Assembly (NCBI RefSeq): GCF_001905825.1
Contig: NZ_LIVV01000003.1
Location: 292,956-356,955 of the forward strand
Origin: Streptomyces sp. CB02009
Lineage (GTDB): Bacteria; Actinomycetota; Actinomycetes; Streptomycetales; Streptomycetaceae
Direction: 5' to 3'
Length of the DNA stretch: 64,000 nucleotides
Position 1 is the first letter of the stretch, and each line of letters opens with the position of its first letter. Shown here in pieces: positions 42,310 through 50,848 of the stretch. The notes beneath the pieces were generated by a model. It did no database searches. It was not told the DNA's origin and saw nothing but the letters and a program-made list of their open reading frames with translations. The position numbers and the translations under genes were made by a program.

Positions 42310-43256
42310 GGCGTCGCCTTACCGCTCGAAGTGCTCAAGTGGACTTCCGTACCGCCGTCTTCGCCTTCGCGGATCGTCAGCTCCGCGCCGATCAGCAGGG
42401 CCCGCTCCCGCATGCCGCTGAGGCCCGCGCCGTCCGGCGCCCGGCCGATCCCCCGGCCGTCGTCCTTGACCAGGAGACCGACCCTTCCGCGGGGCAGCCG
42501 GCGCAGCCGCAGGTCCACCCGGGTCGCGGCCGCGTGGCGGGCCGTGTTGGTGAGTCCCTCCTGCGCCACGCGGTAGAGCACCAGCTCGGTCGCGTCGTCG
42601 AGCTTCGGGAGGCCCGACTCGATGCGGGCCCGTACCGTCAGGCCCGGTGTCGAGAACTCCGAGGCCAGCGATCTGAGCGCGCTGTGCAGCCCCAGCTCCT
42701 CCAGCACCCCGGGGCGCAGCCGGCGCGCGATGCGGCGGATCTCGTCCAGGCTCGCCCGGGTCGTCTCCTGCGCCTGGTGGAGTTCGGTGCGAAGCTCCTC
42801 CGGAGCGTGGTTCGCGGCGTGCTTCAGCTGGAGCAGCACCGCCGTGAGGGTCTGCCCCACCTCGTCGTGCAGCTCCTGCGCGATCCGCCGCCGCTCCTCC
42901 TCCTGCGCCGAGAGGACCCGGGCGGTGCTCACGGCCCGCTCGGCCTCCAGCCGGTCGAGCATCGTGTTGAACGTACGCGTCAGGTCGGCGAGCTCCCCGC
43001 GCCCCGCCACCGCCGCACGCCGCCCCGGCCTCAGCAGGTCCGCGGTCCGCATCGCCCGGGTGAGGCGCTGGAGCGGCGCCAGGCCGAACCGCAGCAGGAA
43101 CGCGTTCGCGAGGAGCATCGCGACGAGACCCGCCCCGAGCACGAGCGCCTCGCCCAGGAGGACGGGTGTGGAGACGGTGACCGGGCCCAGCAGCAGGAGG
43201 ACGGCGACGACCAGCACCGAGGCGTTGAGAAGGAAGATGCGCCAGTACAGCGACAC
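42306..43256 (-). CDS. NarL-type sensor histidine kinase
   Basis: This ~316-aa membrane kinase has two adjoining transmembrane helices (about residues 6-50, LLNASVLVVAVLLLLGPV; ALVLGAGLVAMLLANAFLL), a HAMP linker (LAPLQRLTRAMRTADLL), a HisKA_3 dimerisation box with the phospho-histidine in RRIAQELHDEVGQTLTAVLLQL, and the HATPase domain (VAQEGLTNTARHAA, DDGRGIG, GLSGMRERA). Little lies outside the membrane, so the signal may be membrane-related. The GTG at 43256 is chosen with GGGAGAG upstream; an ATG at 43325 would add a basic N-terminus. Confidence 0.9.
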   Translation of the reverse strand: MSLYWRIFLLNASVLVVAVLLLLGPVTVSTPVLLGEALVLGAGLVAMLLANAFLLRFGLAPLQRLTRAMRTADLLRPGRRAAVAGRGELADLTRTFNTMLDRLEAERAVSTARVLSAQEEERRRIAQELHDEVGQTLTAVLLQLKHAANHAPEELRTELHQAQETTRASLDEIRRIARRLRPGVLEELGLHSALRSLASEFSTPGLTVRARIESGLPKLDDATELVLYRVAQEGLTNTARHAAATRVDLRLRRLPRGRVGLLVKDDGRGIGRAPDGAGLSGMRERALLIGAELTIREGEDGGTEVHLSTSSGKATP

Positions 43257-43454
43257 GTGTGCGTCTCTCTCCCTTTGCCTGCTCCGAGCCTCTGACCTGC
43301 GGCGGGATCCATGTCCCCGCTTCATCCTGACCAGTTTCCCGCGGCTTGTCCATCCGTGCCGACACCCATGTTCCGTGCCTCCCGGCGGGTGGCACGATGG
43401 CCCCCGACCACCGACCTGATCACCCCTTGACACGACGACGGAAGGGACGGGCCC

Positions 43455-43940
43455 TTGCCTGCTCCGCGGATGAGAACGACACCCCTGCCCGGCATAGGCG
43501 TCCAGTACGACCTCACCACCCGGGAGCACCGCCAGCTGTCGGTCATCGCGCACCGCGACGGAACCCGGACCGTGAACGTCTACCGGGGCGACGACCCCGA
43601 CGCCTGCGCCCAGTCGCTCCACCTCACCGAGGCCGAGACCGCCTCGCTGATCGACGCGCTGCTCCCCGCGCACCACAGCCCCAACGTCCTGCACACCACC
43701 GACCTGGGGCTCGTCGCCGAACGCATCGAGCTGTCGGCCCACTCGTACTGGAACGGGCGCCTGCTCGGCGAGACGCGGATGCGCACCGACGCGGGCGCCT
43801 CCATCGTCGCGGTACTGCGCCGCTCCGGGGCCGTACCGTCCCCGACGCCCGCCTTCCGGTTCGCCGGCGGCGACACCCTCATCGTCATCGGCACCCGCGA
43901 GGGCGTCGACGCGGCCGCCGCGATCCTCGGTCGGGAGTGA
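43455..43940 (+). CDS. TrkA-C domain regulatory subunit of cation:proton antiporter
   Basis: This ~161-aa cytoplasmic protein has an N-terminal dimerisation part (LPGIGVQYDLTTREHRQLSVIAHRDGTRTVNVY) and a C-terminal TrkA-C/RCK_C fold (LGETRMRTDAGASIVAVLRRSG... GGDTLIVIGTREGVDAAAAIL), the usual KhtT-like gating subunit. The TTG at 43455 has AAGGGA 7 nt upstream; an ATG at 43470 is the alternative with no good ribosome site. The antiporter gene follows 7 nt after the stop, so the two form an operon and a complex at the membrane. Confidence 0.88.
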   Translation: MPAPRMRTTPLPGIGVQYDLTTREHRQLSVIAHRDGTRTVNVYRGDDPDACAQSLHLTEAETASLIDALLPAHHSPNVLHTTDLGLVAERIELSAHSYWNGRLLGETRMRTDAGASIVAVLRRSGAVPSPTPAFRFAGGDTLIVIGTREGVDAAAAILGRE

Positions 43941-43947
43941 GGGCGGC

Positions 43948-45204
43948 GTGCACTCCGCGGTCTTCCTGATCGAATTCGGCGCCATCATCCTCGGTCTCGG
44001 CCTGCTCGGGCGGCTCGCCGGCCGGTTCAGCTTCTCCCCGATACCCCTCTACCTCCTCGCCGGGCTCGCCTTCGGCAAGGGCGGCCTGCTGCCGCTCGGC
44101 ACCAGTGAGGAGTTCGTCGCCATCGGCGCCGAGATCGGGGTGATCCTGCTGCTCCTGATGCTCGGCCTGGAGTACACGGCGAGCGACCTCGTCTCCAACC
44201 TCAAGACCCAGTACCCGGCCGGACTCGTCGACTTCGCCCTCAACGCCCTGCCCGGCGCCGCCGCGGCGCTGCTCCTCGGGTGGGGTCCTGTCGCCGCCGT
44301 CGTCCTGGCGGGCGTCACGTGGATCTCGTCGTCCGGCGTCATCGCCAAGGTCCTCGGGGACCTCGGGCGCCTCGGCAACCGCGAGACACCGGTCATCCTC
44401 AGCATCCTGGTCCTCGAAGACCTCGCGATGGCCGTCTACCTGCCCATCATCACGGCCCTGCTCGCCGGGGTCGGTCTGGCGGCGGGCAGCGCCACGCTCG
44501 CCATCGCCCTGGGCGTGGCCGGCGCCGTGCTCTTCGTCGCCGTCCGCTACGGACGGCTGATCTCGCGGTTCGTCTCCAGCGACGACCCGGAGAAGCTGCT
44601 GCTCGTCGTCCTCGGCCTGACGCTGCTCGTCGCCGGTGTCGCCCAGCAGCTGCAGGTCTCCGCGGCCGTCGGCGCGTTCCTCGTCGGCATCGCCCTCTCC
44701 GGGGAGGTCGCCGACGGAGCGCACGCCCTGCTGAGCCCCCTGCGCGACCTCTTCGCCGCGGTGTTCTTCGTCTTCTTCGGGCTGCACACCGACCCCGCGA
44801 GCATCCCGCCGGTGATCCTGCCGGCGTTCGCCCTGGCCGTCGTCACCGCCCTGACCAAGATCGCCACCGGTCACTGGGCCGCGCGACGCGCCGGCATCGG
44901 GGTCAAGGGGCGCTGGCGGGCGGGCGGCACGCTGGTAGCGCGCGGCGAGTTCTCCATCGTCATCGCGGGCCTCGCCGTCACGGCCGGGGTGCAGCCCCAG
45001 CTCGGGCCCTTCGCCACGGCGTATGTGCTCATCCTGGTGGTGATCGGGCCGCTGACCGCCCGCTACACGGAGCCGATCGCCGGGTACCTCCTCCGAGGGC
45101 GGCGGAAGCCGACGCCCTCGGACGAGATGACCGTGCGGGAGCAGCGGACGGGACCCGAGCCCGTGCGCGTGCCCGAGCCCGGATCCACCTCCGACCGCGT
45201 GTGA
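43948..45204 (+). CDS. CPA2-family cation:proton antiporter (KefB/KhtU-like)
   Basis: This 418-aa integral membrane antiporter has about twelve hydrophobic segments (LIEFGAIILGLGLLGRLAG; GVILLLLMLGLEYTASDL; AAVVLAGVTWISSSGVIAKVLGDLG). The ion-binding signature is in ILSILVLEDLAMAVYLPIITALL, the conserved LxxED of CPA2 proteins. The C-terminal cytoplasmic tail is short and lacks an RCK domain, consistent with regulation by the separate TrkA-C subunit. It exchanges K+ or Na+ for protons and would support pH and turgor control. The start is a GTG. Confidence 0.92.
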   Translation: MHSAVFLIEFGAIILGLGLLGRLAGRFSFSPIPLYLLAGLAFGKGGLLPLGTSEEFVAIGAEIGVILLLLMLGLEYTASDLVSNLKTQYPAGLVDFALNALPGAAAALLLGWGPVAAVVLAGVTWISSSGVIAKVLGDLGRLGNRETPVILSILVLEDLAMAVYLPIITALLAGVGLAAGSATLAIALGVAGAVLFVAVRYGRLISRFVSSDDPEKLLLVVLGLTLLVAGVAQQLQVSAAVGAFLVGIALSGEVADGAHALLSPLRDLFAAVFFVFFGLHTDPASIPPVILPAFALAVVTALTKIATGHWAARRAGIGVKGRWRAGGTLVARGEFSIVIAGLAVTAGVQPQLGPFATAYVLILVVIGPLTARYTEPIAGYLLRGRRKPTPSDEMTVREQRTGPEPVRVPEPGSTSDRV

Positions 45205-45205
45205 A

Positions 45206-45241
45206 CGCGGGGCCCGTCCGGGCCGGACCGCTCAGCCCGCG
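45206..45241. terminator. Hairpins between convergent antiporter and flotillin genes
   Basis: CGCGGG/CCCGCG outer arms enclose a small GGCCC-GTCC-GGGCC stem in the 27-bp gap between convergent stops. It overlaps the flotillin 3' end. Confidence 0.45.
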
Positions 45242-46662
45242 ATCTCGATCGATTCCCCCTGCGGCGCGGTCCGCTCCACCGGCTGACTGCCCGGCTGCTT
45301 CTGCGTGATGCCCTGGAGCAACTGCGCCAGGTCCACGCCGGTCGTGGAGGACAGGAGCTCCATGCCCTGGGCGACGTTGTCCGCGACCGTACGGGACAGC
45401 CGGCTCGCCCCGTCGGTGGAGATGACCGTCATCTTCTCGACGGCCGACAGCGGCTCGGACGCCTTGGCCACGACCTGGGGCAGGACCTCGACGAGCATCT
45501 GGAGGACGGCCGCGTCCCCGTACTGGGCGTAGGCGTCGGCCTTCTTCTGCATGGCCTCGGCCTCGGCGGAGCCCTTCGCGGCGATCGCCGCGGCCTGGGC
45601 CTCGCCCTCGATGCGTACGGCGTCGGCGAGGGCCGCGCGGTGGGCCTTCTCGCCCTCACCGGTGAGCCTGGCGCGCTGGGCGTCCGCCTCGGCCTCCTTG
45701 ACCAGGGCGATACGGCGGGCCTCGGCCTCCTGCTCGGCCTGGTAGCGGGCCGCGTCGGCGGGCTTGCGGACCTGGGTGTCGAGCTGCCGGTCGGTCAGCT
45801 CGGCCTGGCGCGCGGCCACCTTCTCCTGCTCGGTCAGGATGTCCTGCTGGCGCGCGGCCTCGGCGAGCGGGCCCGCGGCGTTCGCCTGGGCGGCGGCCTC
45901 GTCCGTCTGGGCCTTGATCTCGGCCTGCTTCAGGTAGAGGGTCCGCTGCGCGATGGCGATCTCCTCCTCCGCCTTCAGCCTCGCCTGCTCGGCGGCGCGC
46001 CGCGCGACGGCCTCGGCGATGTCCGCCTCCTGCTTGGCGCGGGCGGCCTCGGGGCGGCCGAGGTCCTCCAGGTACGAGCCCTCGGTGGTGATGTCCTGGA
46101 TCTGGAAGGCGTCGAGGACCAGGCCCTGACCGGAGAGGCTGGCCTCCGCCTCCTCGGCGACCTGACCGGCGAACGCGGCCCGGTCCCGGATGATGTCCTC
46201 GACCGACATCCGGCCCACGATGGACCGCAGGGCGCCCGACAGCACCTCCTGGGTGAAGCCGACGATGCCGTTCTGCTGCATCAGGAACCGCTGCGCGGCC
46301 GCGCGGATCGAGTCCTCGGTGCCGCCGACCTTGACGATCGCGACGCCTTCGAGGTTGGCCTTCACCCCGCGCAGGGTGACCGCGCCGCGCACCGCGACGG
46401 GGATGTGCCGGCTGGACAGGTCGAGCGTGAACTTCTGCTGCACGAACGGGACGACGAACACACCGCCGCCGACCACGACCTTCTGGCCGCTGTTGTCGGT
46501 GAACACCCGCCCCGTGGCCGGATCGGTGGCCTTCTTGCCGCGCCGGCCGGTGATGATGAAGGCCTCGCTGGGGCCGGCCACCTTGTAGCGCGTGACGACG
46601 ACGAGGCCGAGCAGGACGACGAGGACGACTATTCCCACGACAGCGGTCAGGACAGGGCTCAT
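45232..46662 (-). CDS. Flotillin-like SPFH protein
   Basis: This 476-aa membrane scaffold protein has one N-terminal transmembrane segment (SPVLTAVVGIVVLVVLLGLVVVTRYKV) and an SPFH/band-7 domain (PSEAFIITGRRG... SSRHIPVAVRGAVTLRGVKANLEGVAIVKVGG). A long Ala/Glu coiled coil (about residues 195-400, many EAxxQ/EAEA runs) follows, then a Gly/Thr/Gln-rich tail. Flotillins organise functional membrane microdomains. GAAGGGA lies 8 nt before the ATG. The gene is 155 nt downstream of an NfeD-like gene on the same strand, the typical flotillin partner. Confidence 0.93.
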   Translation of the reverse strand: MSPVLTAVVGIVVLVVLLGLVVVTRYKVAGPSEAFIITGRRGKKATDPATGRVFTDNSGQKVVVGGGVFVVPFVQQKFTLDLSSRHIPVAVRGAVTLRGVKANLEGVAIVKVGGTEDSIRAAAQRFLMQQNGIVGFTQEVLSGALRSIVGRMSVEDIIRDRAAFAGQVAEEAEASLSGQGLVLDAFQIQDITTEGSYLEDLGRPEAARAKQEADIAEAVARRAAEQARLKAEEEIAIAQRTLYLKQAEIKAQTDEAAAQANAAGPLAEAARQQDILTEQEKVAARQAELTDRQLDTQVRKPADAARYQAEQEAEARRIALVKEAEADAQRARLTGEGEKAHRAALADAVRIEGEAQAAAIAAKGSAEAEAMQKKADAYAQYGDAAVLQMLVEVLPQVVAKASEPLSAVEKMTVISTDGASRLSRTVADNVAQGMELLSSTTGVDLAQLLQGITQKQPGSQPVERTAPQGESIEIAG

Positions 46663-46817
46663 GAAGAAATCCCTTCGAACGAGGTGAGTGAACCGAGTGC
46701 ATCGGTTGAAGTGGACAAGAGACACGGGAGGGGGACGAGAGGAACAAGCGGGCTTGAGTCAAAGAGAAAGCGGCGGATCGGGGGCGGCGCGGTGGTGGGC
46801 GTCGGCGCGGCGCTGTT

Positions 46818-47324
46818 TCAGCGCTCCACGGGGCGGACCGCGACCGATGTCGCCGACAGCACCGACTCCACCCACACCTCGGCGCCCCGCTCGACCGGCG
46901 CGGCCGCCTTCGCCGCGTACTTCACCGGCTGGCCCGCCAGATACAGCAGCACCTCGCCGTAGCCCCCGGCCGGAATCGCCGTGACGACCGCCCCCGACGT
47001 GCCCGTCAGGTCCTCGCCCCGCGGTGCGGGCGCGTCGCCGTCCCTGAGCAGCGCCCGGCTGAACCGCCAGGTCGCCCAGCCGGCCAGGGCCCCTGCGGCG
47101 ATCCCCGTGAGGGTCGCGACGACCGTCCCGGCGCCGGCCGCGCCCGTCGCGAGGGCGCCGGTGAATCCGAGTGCCGACACGAATCCGGCGATCACCGGGA
47201 GCGAGAGGAATCCGTCGAGGAATCCGTCGAGACCGCCGCCGACGCTTTCCAGGACGCCGTCGAAGACGAGGGAGAGCGCCAGGACGATCAGCCCCGCGAT
47301 GCCGAATCCCAGAAACCATTCCAT
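46818..47324 (-). CDS. NfeD-like membrane protein (flotillin partner)
   Basis: This 168-aa protein has hydrophobic segments in its first ~90 residues (WFLGFGIAGLIVLALSLVFDGVL; VIAGFVSALGFTGALATGAA; VVATLTGIAAGALAGWATW). A soluble C-terminal OB-fold-like part follows (LTGTSGAVVTAIPAGGYGEVLLYLAGQPVKYAAKA... AEVWVESVLSATSVAVRPVE), the arrangement of short NfeD1b proteins. These are encoded next to flotillins and are thought to act with them in membrane microdomains. GGGGGAT is the ribosome site. The 155-bp gap to the flotillin gene holds no other feature I can support. Confidence 0.82.
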   Translation of the reverse strand: MEWFLGFGIAGLIVLALSLVFDGVLESVGGGLDGFLDGFLSLPVIAGFVSALGFTGALATGAAGAGTVVATLTGIAAGALAGWATWRFSRALLRDGDAPAPRGEDLTGTSGAVVTAIPAGGYGEVLLYLAGQPVKYAAKAAAPVERGAEVWVESVLSATSVAVRPVER

Positions 47325-47396
47325 GTGCCGATCCCCCCTGATTCCCAGCGATCCTCCGCTATTCCTGAATTGTTCCATGTAAGGAGGGTGTAGGAC

Positions 47397-47414
47397 ATGG
47401 GTGCCAGCACCCAT
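47397..47414. promoter_or_regulatory. Perfect palindrome between NfeD-like and BlaI-family genes
   Basis: ATGGGTGC-CA-GCACCCAT, 8-bp arms. It overlaps a second, wider inverted repeat (CATGT at 47375 with ACATG at 47395). It lies in the divergent promoter region, 66 nt before the BlaI-family GTG, and is a candidate operator for that repressor. Confidence 0.5.
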
Positions 47415-47480
47415 TGATCGCTTGGAGCGGCCCGGCCGTTCAGTACGATGGGCTGCTGTTCTTACGCGGAGGAGGGTGTC

Positions 47481-47885
47481 GTGGCGGACCGGAGCGAGGG
47501 CGGAGCGGAGCCCTCCGCGCGCAGGCGGGGGCAGGGCGAACTGGAGTCCCAGGTGCTCGCCGTGCTGCGCGAGGCGTCCGAGCCCGTGCCCGTGGCGTGG
47601 GTGAGGGAACGGCTCGGCGGCGGTCTCGCCTACACCACCGTCATCACCATCCTCACCCGCCTCCGGGCGAAGGGCGCCGTCGAGCGCGAGCGCGCCGGCC
47701 GCTCCTTCCGGTGGACGGCGGTCGCCGACGAGGCCGGGCTCGCCGCCCTGCGGATGCGGAAGGTGCTGGACGCGGAGGCTGACCGGCAGGCGGTCCTCGC
47801 CAGTTTCGTCACCGGCCTCTCGCCGAACGAAGAGCGACTTCTCCGTGAACTGCTCTCCAAGGCCGCGGAGGAGGAGGAAGGCTAG
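47481..47885 (+). CDS. BlaI/MecI-family transcriptional repressor
   Basis: This 134-aa winged-helix repressor has GELESQVLAVLREASEPVPVAWVRERLGGGLAYTTVITILTRLRAKGAVERERAGRSFRWTAV, the standard BlaI DNA-binding domain with YTTVxTxLxRLxxKG. The C-terminal dimerisation helix is rich in Glu and Arg. GGAGGAGG lies 5 nt before the GTG at 47481. It is followed after 5 nt by an M56-type membrane peptidase gene, so the pair resembles BlaI-BlaR1. No beta-lactamase or penicillin-binding protein gene is nearby, so the regulated target is elsewhere. Confidence 0.92.
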   Translation: MADRSEGGAEPSARRRGQGELESQVLAVLREASEPVPVAWVRERLGGGLAYTTVITILTRLRAKGAVERERAGRSFRWTAVADEAGLAALRMRKVLDAEADRQAVLASFVTGLSPNEERLLRELLSKAAEEEEG

Positions 47886-47890
47886 CCGTC

Positions 47891-48907
47891 ATGGGAGTCT
47901 TCGTCTTCCTTCCCCTGGTCCTCCCGCTCACCGCCTGGCCGGTCGCCCGCCTCGCCGAGCAGCGGCTCCACCCCCGTACCGCGACGCGGCTGCTGGCCGT
48001 CGTCGCCGGTGTCTCCGCCGTGTGCAGCACCCTCTGCCTCGGCCTGCTCATGATCGTGGGCACCGCGCAACTCCCCGGCAACCCGCTCCCCGACAGCTGG
48101 TCGGACCCCGATGTGCGCGCGGCCCTGCCGTACGACGAGATCGCGGGCCGCGCGGCCATCCCGGCGCTGCTCGCCGTGCTGGTCTCGTGCGGTGCGGCGG
48201 CCTGGCGGCAGGTGCGGGTGCGGCGCCGGGTCGTGGCGGCCCTGGCCGGGCTGCCGCAGACGCCCGTCGCGGTGCTGCCGGACCGCACGCCGTACGCGTA
48301 CGCGGTGCCCGGCGGCGCGGTACGGGGAGGGGCGCGGGTCACGGGCCGCCCCAAGGCGCGGGGCCACGGCCGCCCCAAGGCGCGGGGCGGGGGCCGGGGC
48401 CGGGTCGTGGTCAGCACGGGGATGCTCGCGGGTCTCGCCCCCGCCGAACGGCGGGCGCTCTTCGCCCACGAGCGGGCCCATCTGGCCGCGCGTCACCACC
48501 GGCACCTCCTGACGGTCCATCTCGCGGCGCGCGCCAACCCGTTCCTGCGGCCGCTGCGTACCGCCGTCTCCTACACCGCAGAGCGCTGGGCCGACGAGGA
48601 GGCGGCCGCCGAGGTCGGCAGCCGCCGCTCCGTCGCCCGCGCGATCGGCAAGGCGGCCCTCCTCGCGCCCCGCGCTCCGGCCGCCGCGCTCCCCGCCCTG
48701 ACGGGCGGGGACGCCGGCCCGGTGCCCCGACGGGTCGCGGCCCTGATGCGCCCCGCTCCGGCGGGCCGTGCGTGGCCGCCGGTCGGCACGGCCGTGGGCC
48801 TCGCCGTCTGGTGCGCCGCCTGCGGCGCGACCGTGTCCGCCCTGTCCTCGGCGAACTCGGCGGTCACGCTCTATCTGGTGCTGCGGGCGGCCGCCTCGCC
48901 GATGTAG
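47891..48907 (+). CDS. M56-family membrane metallopeptidase (BlaR1-like)
   Basis: This 338-aa integral membrane zinc peptidase has N-terminal membrane segments (VFVFLPLVLPLTAWPVARLA; LLAVVAGVSAVCSTLCLGLLMIVG; AAIPALLAVLVSCGAAAW). The zinc site HERAH (HExxH) is in LFAHERAHLAARHHRHLLTVH near residue 200, a second-ligand region AERWADEEAA follows, and a C-terminal membrane segment closes the protein. A short duplicated GRPKARG motif lies before the peptidase domain. Unlike BlaR1 it lacks an extracellular penicillin-binding sensor. It probably cleaves or activates the adjacent BlaI-like repressor on a cell-surface signal. Confidence 0.9.
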   Translation: MGVFVFLPLVLPLTAWPVARLAEQRLHPRTATRLLAVVAGVSAVCSTLCLGLLMIVGTAQLPGNPLPDSWSDPDVRAALPYDEIAGRAAIPALLAVLVSCGAAAWRQVRVRRRVVAALAGLPQTPVAVLPDRTPYAYAVPGGAVRGGARVTGRPKARGHGRPKARGGGRGRVVVSTGMLAGLAPAERRALFAHERAHLAARHHRHLLTVHLAARANPFLRPLRTAVSYTAERWADEEAAAEVGSRRSVARAIGKAALLAPRAPAAALPALTGGDAGPVPRRVAALMRPAPAGRAWPPVGTAVGLAVWCAACGATVSALSSANSAVTLYLVLRAAASPM

Positions 48908-48922
48908 CCGCGGGAGCCCCGG

Positions 48923-49378
48923 TCAGAGGTCGAACTCGTGCGGCGGCAGGTCCAGGGTGAAGCAGGCCTCGCGGACCACGGCCTGCTCGGTCTTGTCGAA
49001 GTCGCCGTCGGCGCCGCCGATGACGATGCCGATCTGGATGACGGCCCGCGCCTCGGCCGGCTTCTTCTTCGCCTTGGCGATCTCCTGGAGCACGCTCACC
49101 TTGCCGAAGTCGAAGTCGGCCGTCAGCTTGTTCAGGTTGTCGTCGAAGCGGCGCTGCAGGTCGAGCGCGTCGAAGTTCTGCAGGACCTCGTTGGTCGAGA
49201 TCAGCTGGGCGACCCGGCGGCGCTCGGCGGGGTCGATCGTCCCGTCGGCGGCGGCGACCAGCGCGCACATGGCCATGCTCGCGTCCCGGAACGCGCCGCT
49301 CTTCAGGTCGTTCTTCTTCGCCACCAGCTGGGTCTGCATCGTCGATGCGGATTCCCTGATGCGGTCCCACAGGGCCAT
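48923..49378 (-). CDS. terB: TerB-family tellurite resistance protein
   Basis: This 151-aa all-helical TerB protein has the pattern FRDASMAMCALVAAADGTIDPAERRRVAQLISTNEVLQNFD in the first half and its echo VIQIGIVIGGADGDFDKTEQAVVREACFTLDLPPHEF in the second. The conserved acidic DGxI/DGDF metal-binding loops are intact. TerB works with TerC/TerD proteins in a membrane-associated stress system; none of those genes is in the window. It has its own promoter region with an inverted repeat upstream and stands alone. Confidence 0.92.
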   Translation of the reverse strand: MALWDRIRESASTMQTQLVAKKNDLKSGAFRDASMAMCALVAAADGTIDPAERRRVAQLISTNEVLQNFDALDLQRRFDDNLNKLTADFDFGKVSVLQEIAKAKKKPAEARAVIQIGIVIGGADGDFDKTEQAVVREACFTLDLPPHEFDL

Positions 49379-49400
49379 GAGCTCTCCAGACGTCGATTAC

Positions 49401-49418
49401 TTCTACGGTCTTGTAGAA
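49401..49418. promoter_or_regulatory. Inverted repeat in terB promoter region
   Basis: TTCTAC-GGTCTT-GTAGAA, 6-bp perfect arms in an AT-richer stretch 23-40 nt before the terB ATG. It could be an operator or part of the core promoter. Confidence 0.4.
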
Positions 49419-49451
49419 CGTAGCAGGAGGACGCGGAGTTCCCGGGAACCG

Positions 49452-50699
49452 TCACACGCCGACGAGCTGGAGCGAGGCCCACAGCGCCACCGTCGAGGCG
49501 ACGAGAGCGGCCGGAACCGTCAGGAGACCGAGGCGGGTGAACTCGCCGAGGGCGACGGGGTGGTCGTGCTCGTGGGCGATGCGCCGCCAGAGGAGGGTGG
49601 CGAGGGAGCCGGCGTACGTGAGGTTGGGCCCGATGTTCACCCCCAGCAGGACCGCGAGCACCGCGCCGGGCCCCGAGGCCGCGGCGAGCGGGACCAGGGC
49701 GAGGGTCGCCGGGAGGTTGTTGATCAGGTTGGCCAGGACCGCGGCCACGGCGGCGATCCCGAGCAGGGCCGGCAGCGAGGTGCCGTCGGGGAGGACATGG
49801 CCGAGCGCGGAGCCGAGCCCGTTGTCGACGACGGCCCGGACGACGATCCCCAGCGCCAGGACGAACGCCAGGAACGGCAGCGCCGCCGAACCGGCGAGCG
49901 CGCGCGGAGTCGTGCTGCGGCGCACCAGCGCCCGTACGGCGAGCACGGCGGCGCCCGCCGCGGCCGCCCACGCCGGATCCACGCCGACGGCCGAGGCGAG
50001 GGCGAAACCGCCCAGGGTTCCGGCCACGGTCAGCAGCGCGAAGAGGGGGACGGCCACGGGGGCCGGGGGATCGGTGGGGGTGGCCTCGGCGGCCAGGTCA
50101 CGCGCGAAGAACCGGCGGAAGACGCCGTACTCGACGGCGATCGCGGCCAGCCACGGGAGCAGCATCAGCAGCGCGAACCGGGTGAAACCGAGCCCGGTGG
50201 CCGTGAACGCGAGCAGGTTCGTGAGGTTCGAGACCGGCAGGAGCAGCGAGGCCGTGTTCGACAGATGGGCGCTCGCGTAGGCATGGGGCCCGGGCCGGGC
50301 CCCCATCCGGGCGGCCGTCACGAAGACCACCGGGGTCAGCAGGACGACCGTCGCGTCGAGGCTCAGGACGGCGGTGATCAGCGAGGCGAGGCCGAAGACG
50401 GCGCCGAGCAGCCGCTGCGGGCGCCGGCGGGACCAGCGGGCCATCCAGGTGCCGCAGGCGTGGAAGAGCCCCTCGTCGTCGCAGAGCTTGGCCAGGACGA
50501 GGACGGCCGCCAGGAAGCCGATCACGGGACCGAGGCGCTCCGCCTCCTCGCGTACCGCTTCGGGGGTGATCGCGCCCACGGCGAGCACGGCGCCGGCGGC
50601 GGGAACGGCGAAGACCGCCTCGGGCAGGCGGAACGGGCGGACGACGGCGCAGATCAGCACCACGGCCAGGGCGAGCAAGGAGACGGACGGAGCGAGCAT
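49452..50699 (-). CDS. SLC13/ArsB-type membrane transporter
   Basis: This 415-aa ion transporter has about eleven hydrophobic helices: LAPSVSLLALAVVLICAVVRPFR, AVLSLDATVVLLTPVVFVTA, NLTNLLAFTATGLGFTRFALLMLLPWLAAIAV and, in the second half, LGIAAVAAVLANLINNLPATLALVPLAA. The paired SNLTN and NNLPAT re-entrant motifs are the ion-transporter (ArsB/SLC13) signature. It could export arsenite or move di/tricarboxylates. No ars regulator or reductase is next to it, so substrate is open. The start at 50699 lacks a ribosome site; a longer frame back to 50822 exists but reads as promoter. Confidence 0.87.
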   Translation of the reverse strand: MLAPSVSLLALAVVLICAVVRPFRLPEAVFAVPAAGAVLAVGAITPEAVREEAERLGPVIGFLAAVLVLAKLCDDEGLFHACGTWMARWSRRRPQRLLGAVFGLASLITAVLSLDATVVLLTPVVFVTAARMGARPGPHAYASAHLSNTASLLLPVSNLTNLLAFTATGLGFTRFALLMLLPWLAAIAVEYGVFRRFFARDLAAEATPTDPPAPVAVPLFALLTVAGTLGGFALASAVGVDPAWAAAAGAAVLAVRALVRRSTTPRALAGSAALPFLAFVLALGIVVRAVVDNGLGSALGHVLPDGTSLPALLGIAAVAAVLANLINNLPATLALVPLAAASGPGAVLAVLLGVNIGPNLTYAGSLATLLWRRIAHEHDHPVALGEFTRLGLLTVPAALVASTVALWASLQLVGV

Positions 50700-50848
50700 G
50701 CATTCGATGATGCGGGTCGGCCGGAACCGCTCGTCAGGGGGGGTGGCCGGCGGGGCCCTCCGCGGCCCGCTCCCGGGCCGGACGTCCACCGCCCCGGAGA
50801 AACGTGACATTGTACGATGCACCCCCGTGACTTCTCGGAGGACGCACG

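Noticed and set aside
42306..43988. Longer histidine kinase start reaching past 43325
   Set aside because: The extension would overlap the divergent TrkA-C and antiporter genes and reads as low-complexity charged sequence.
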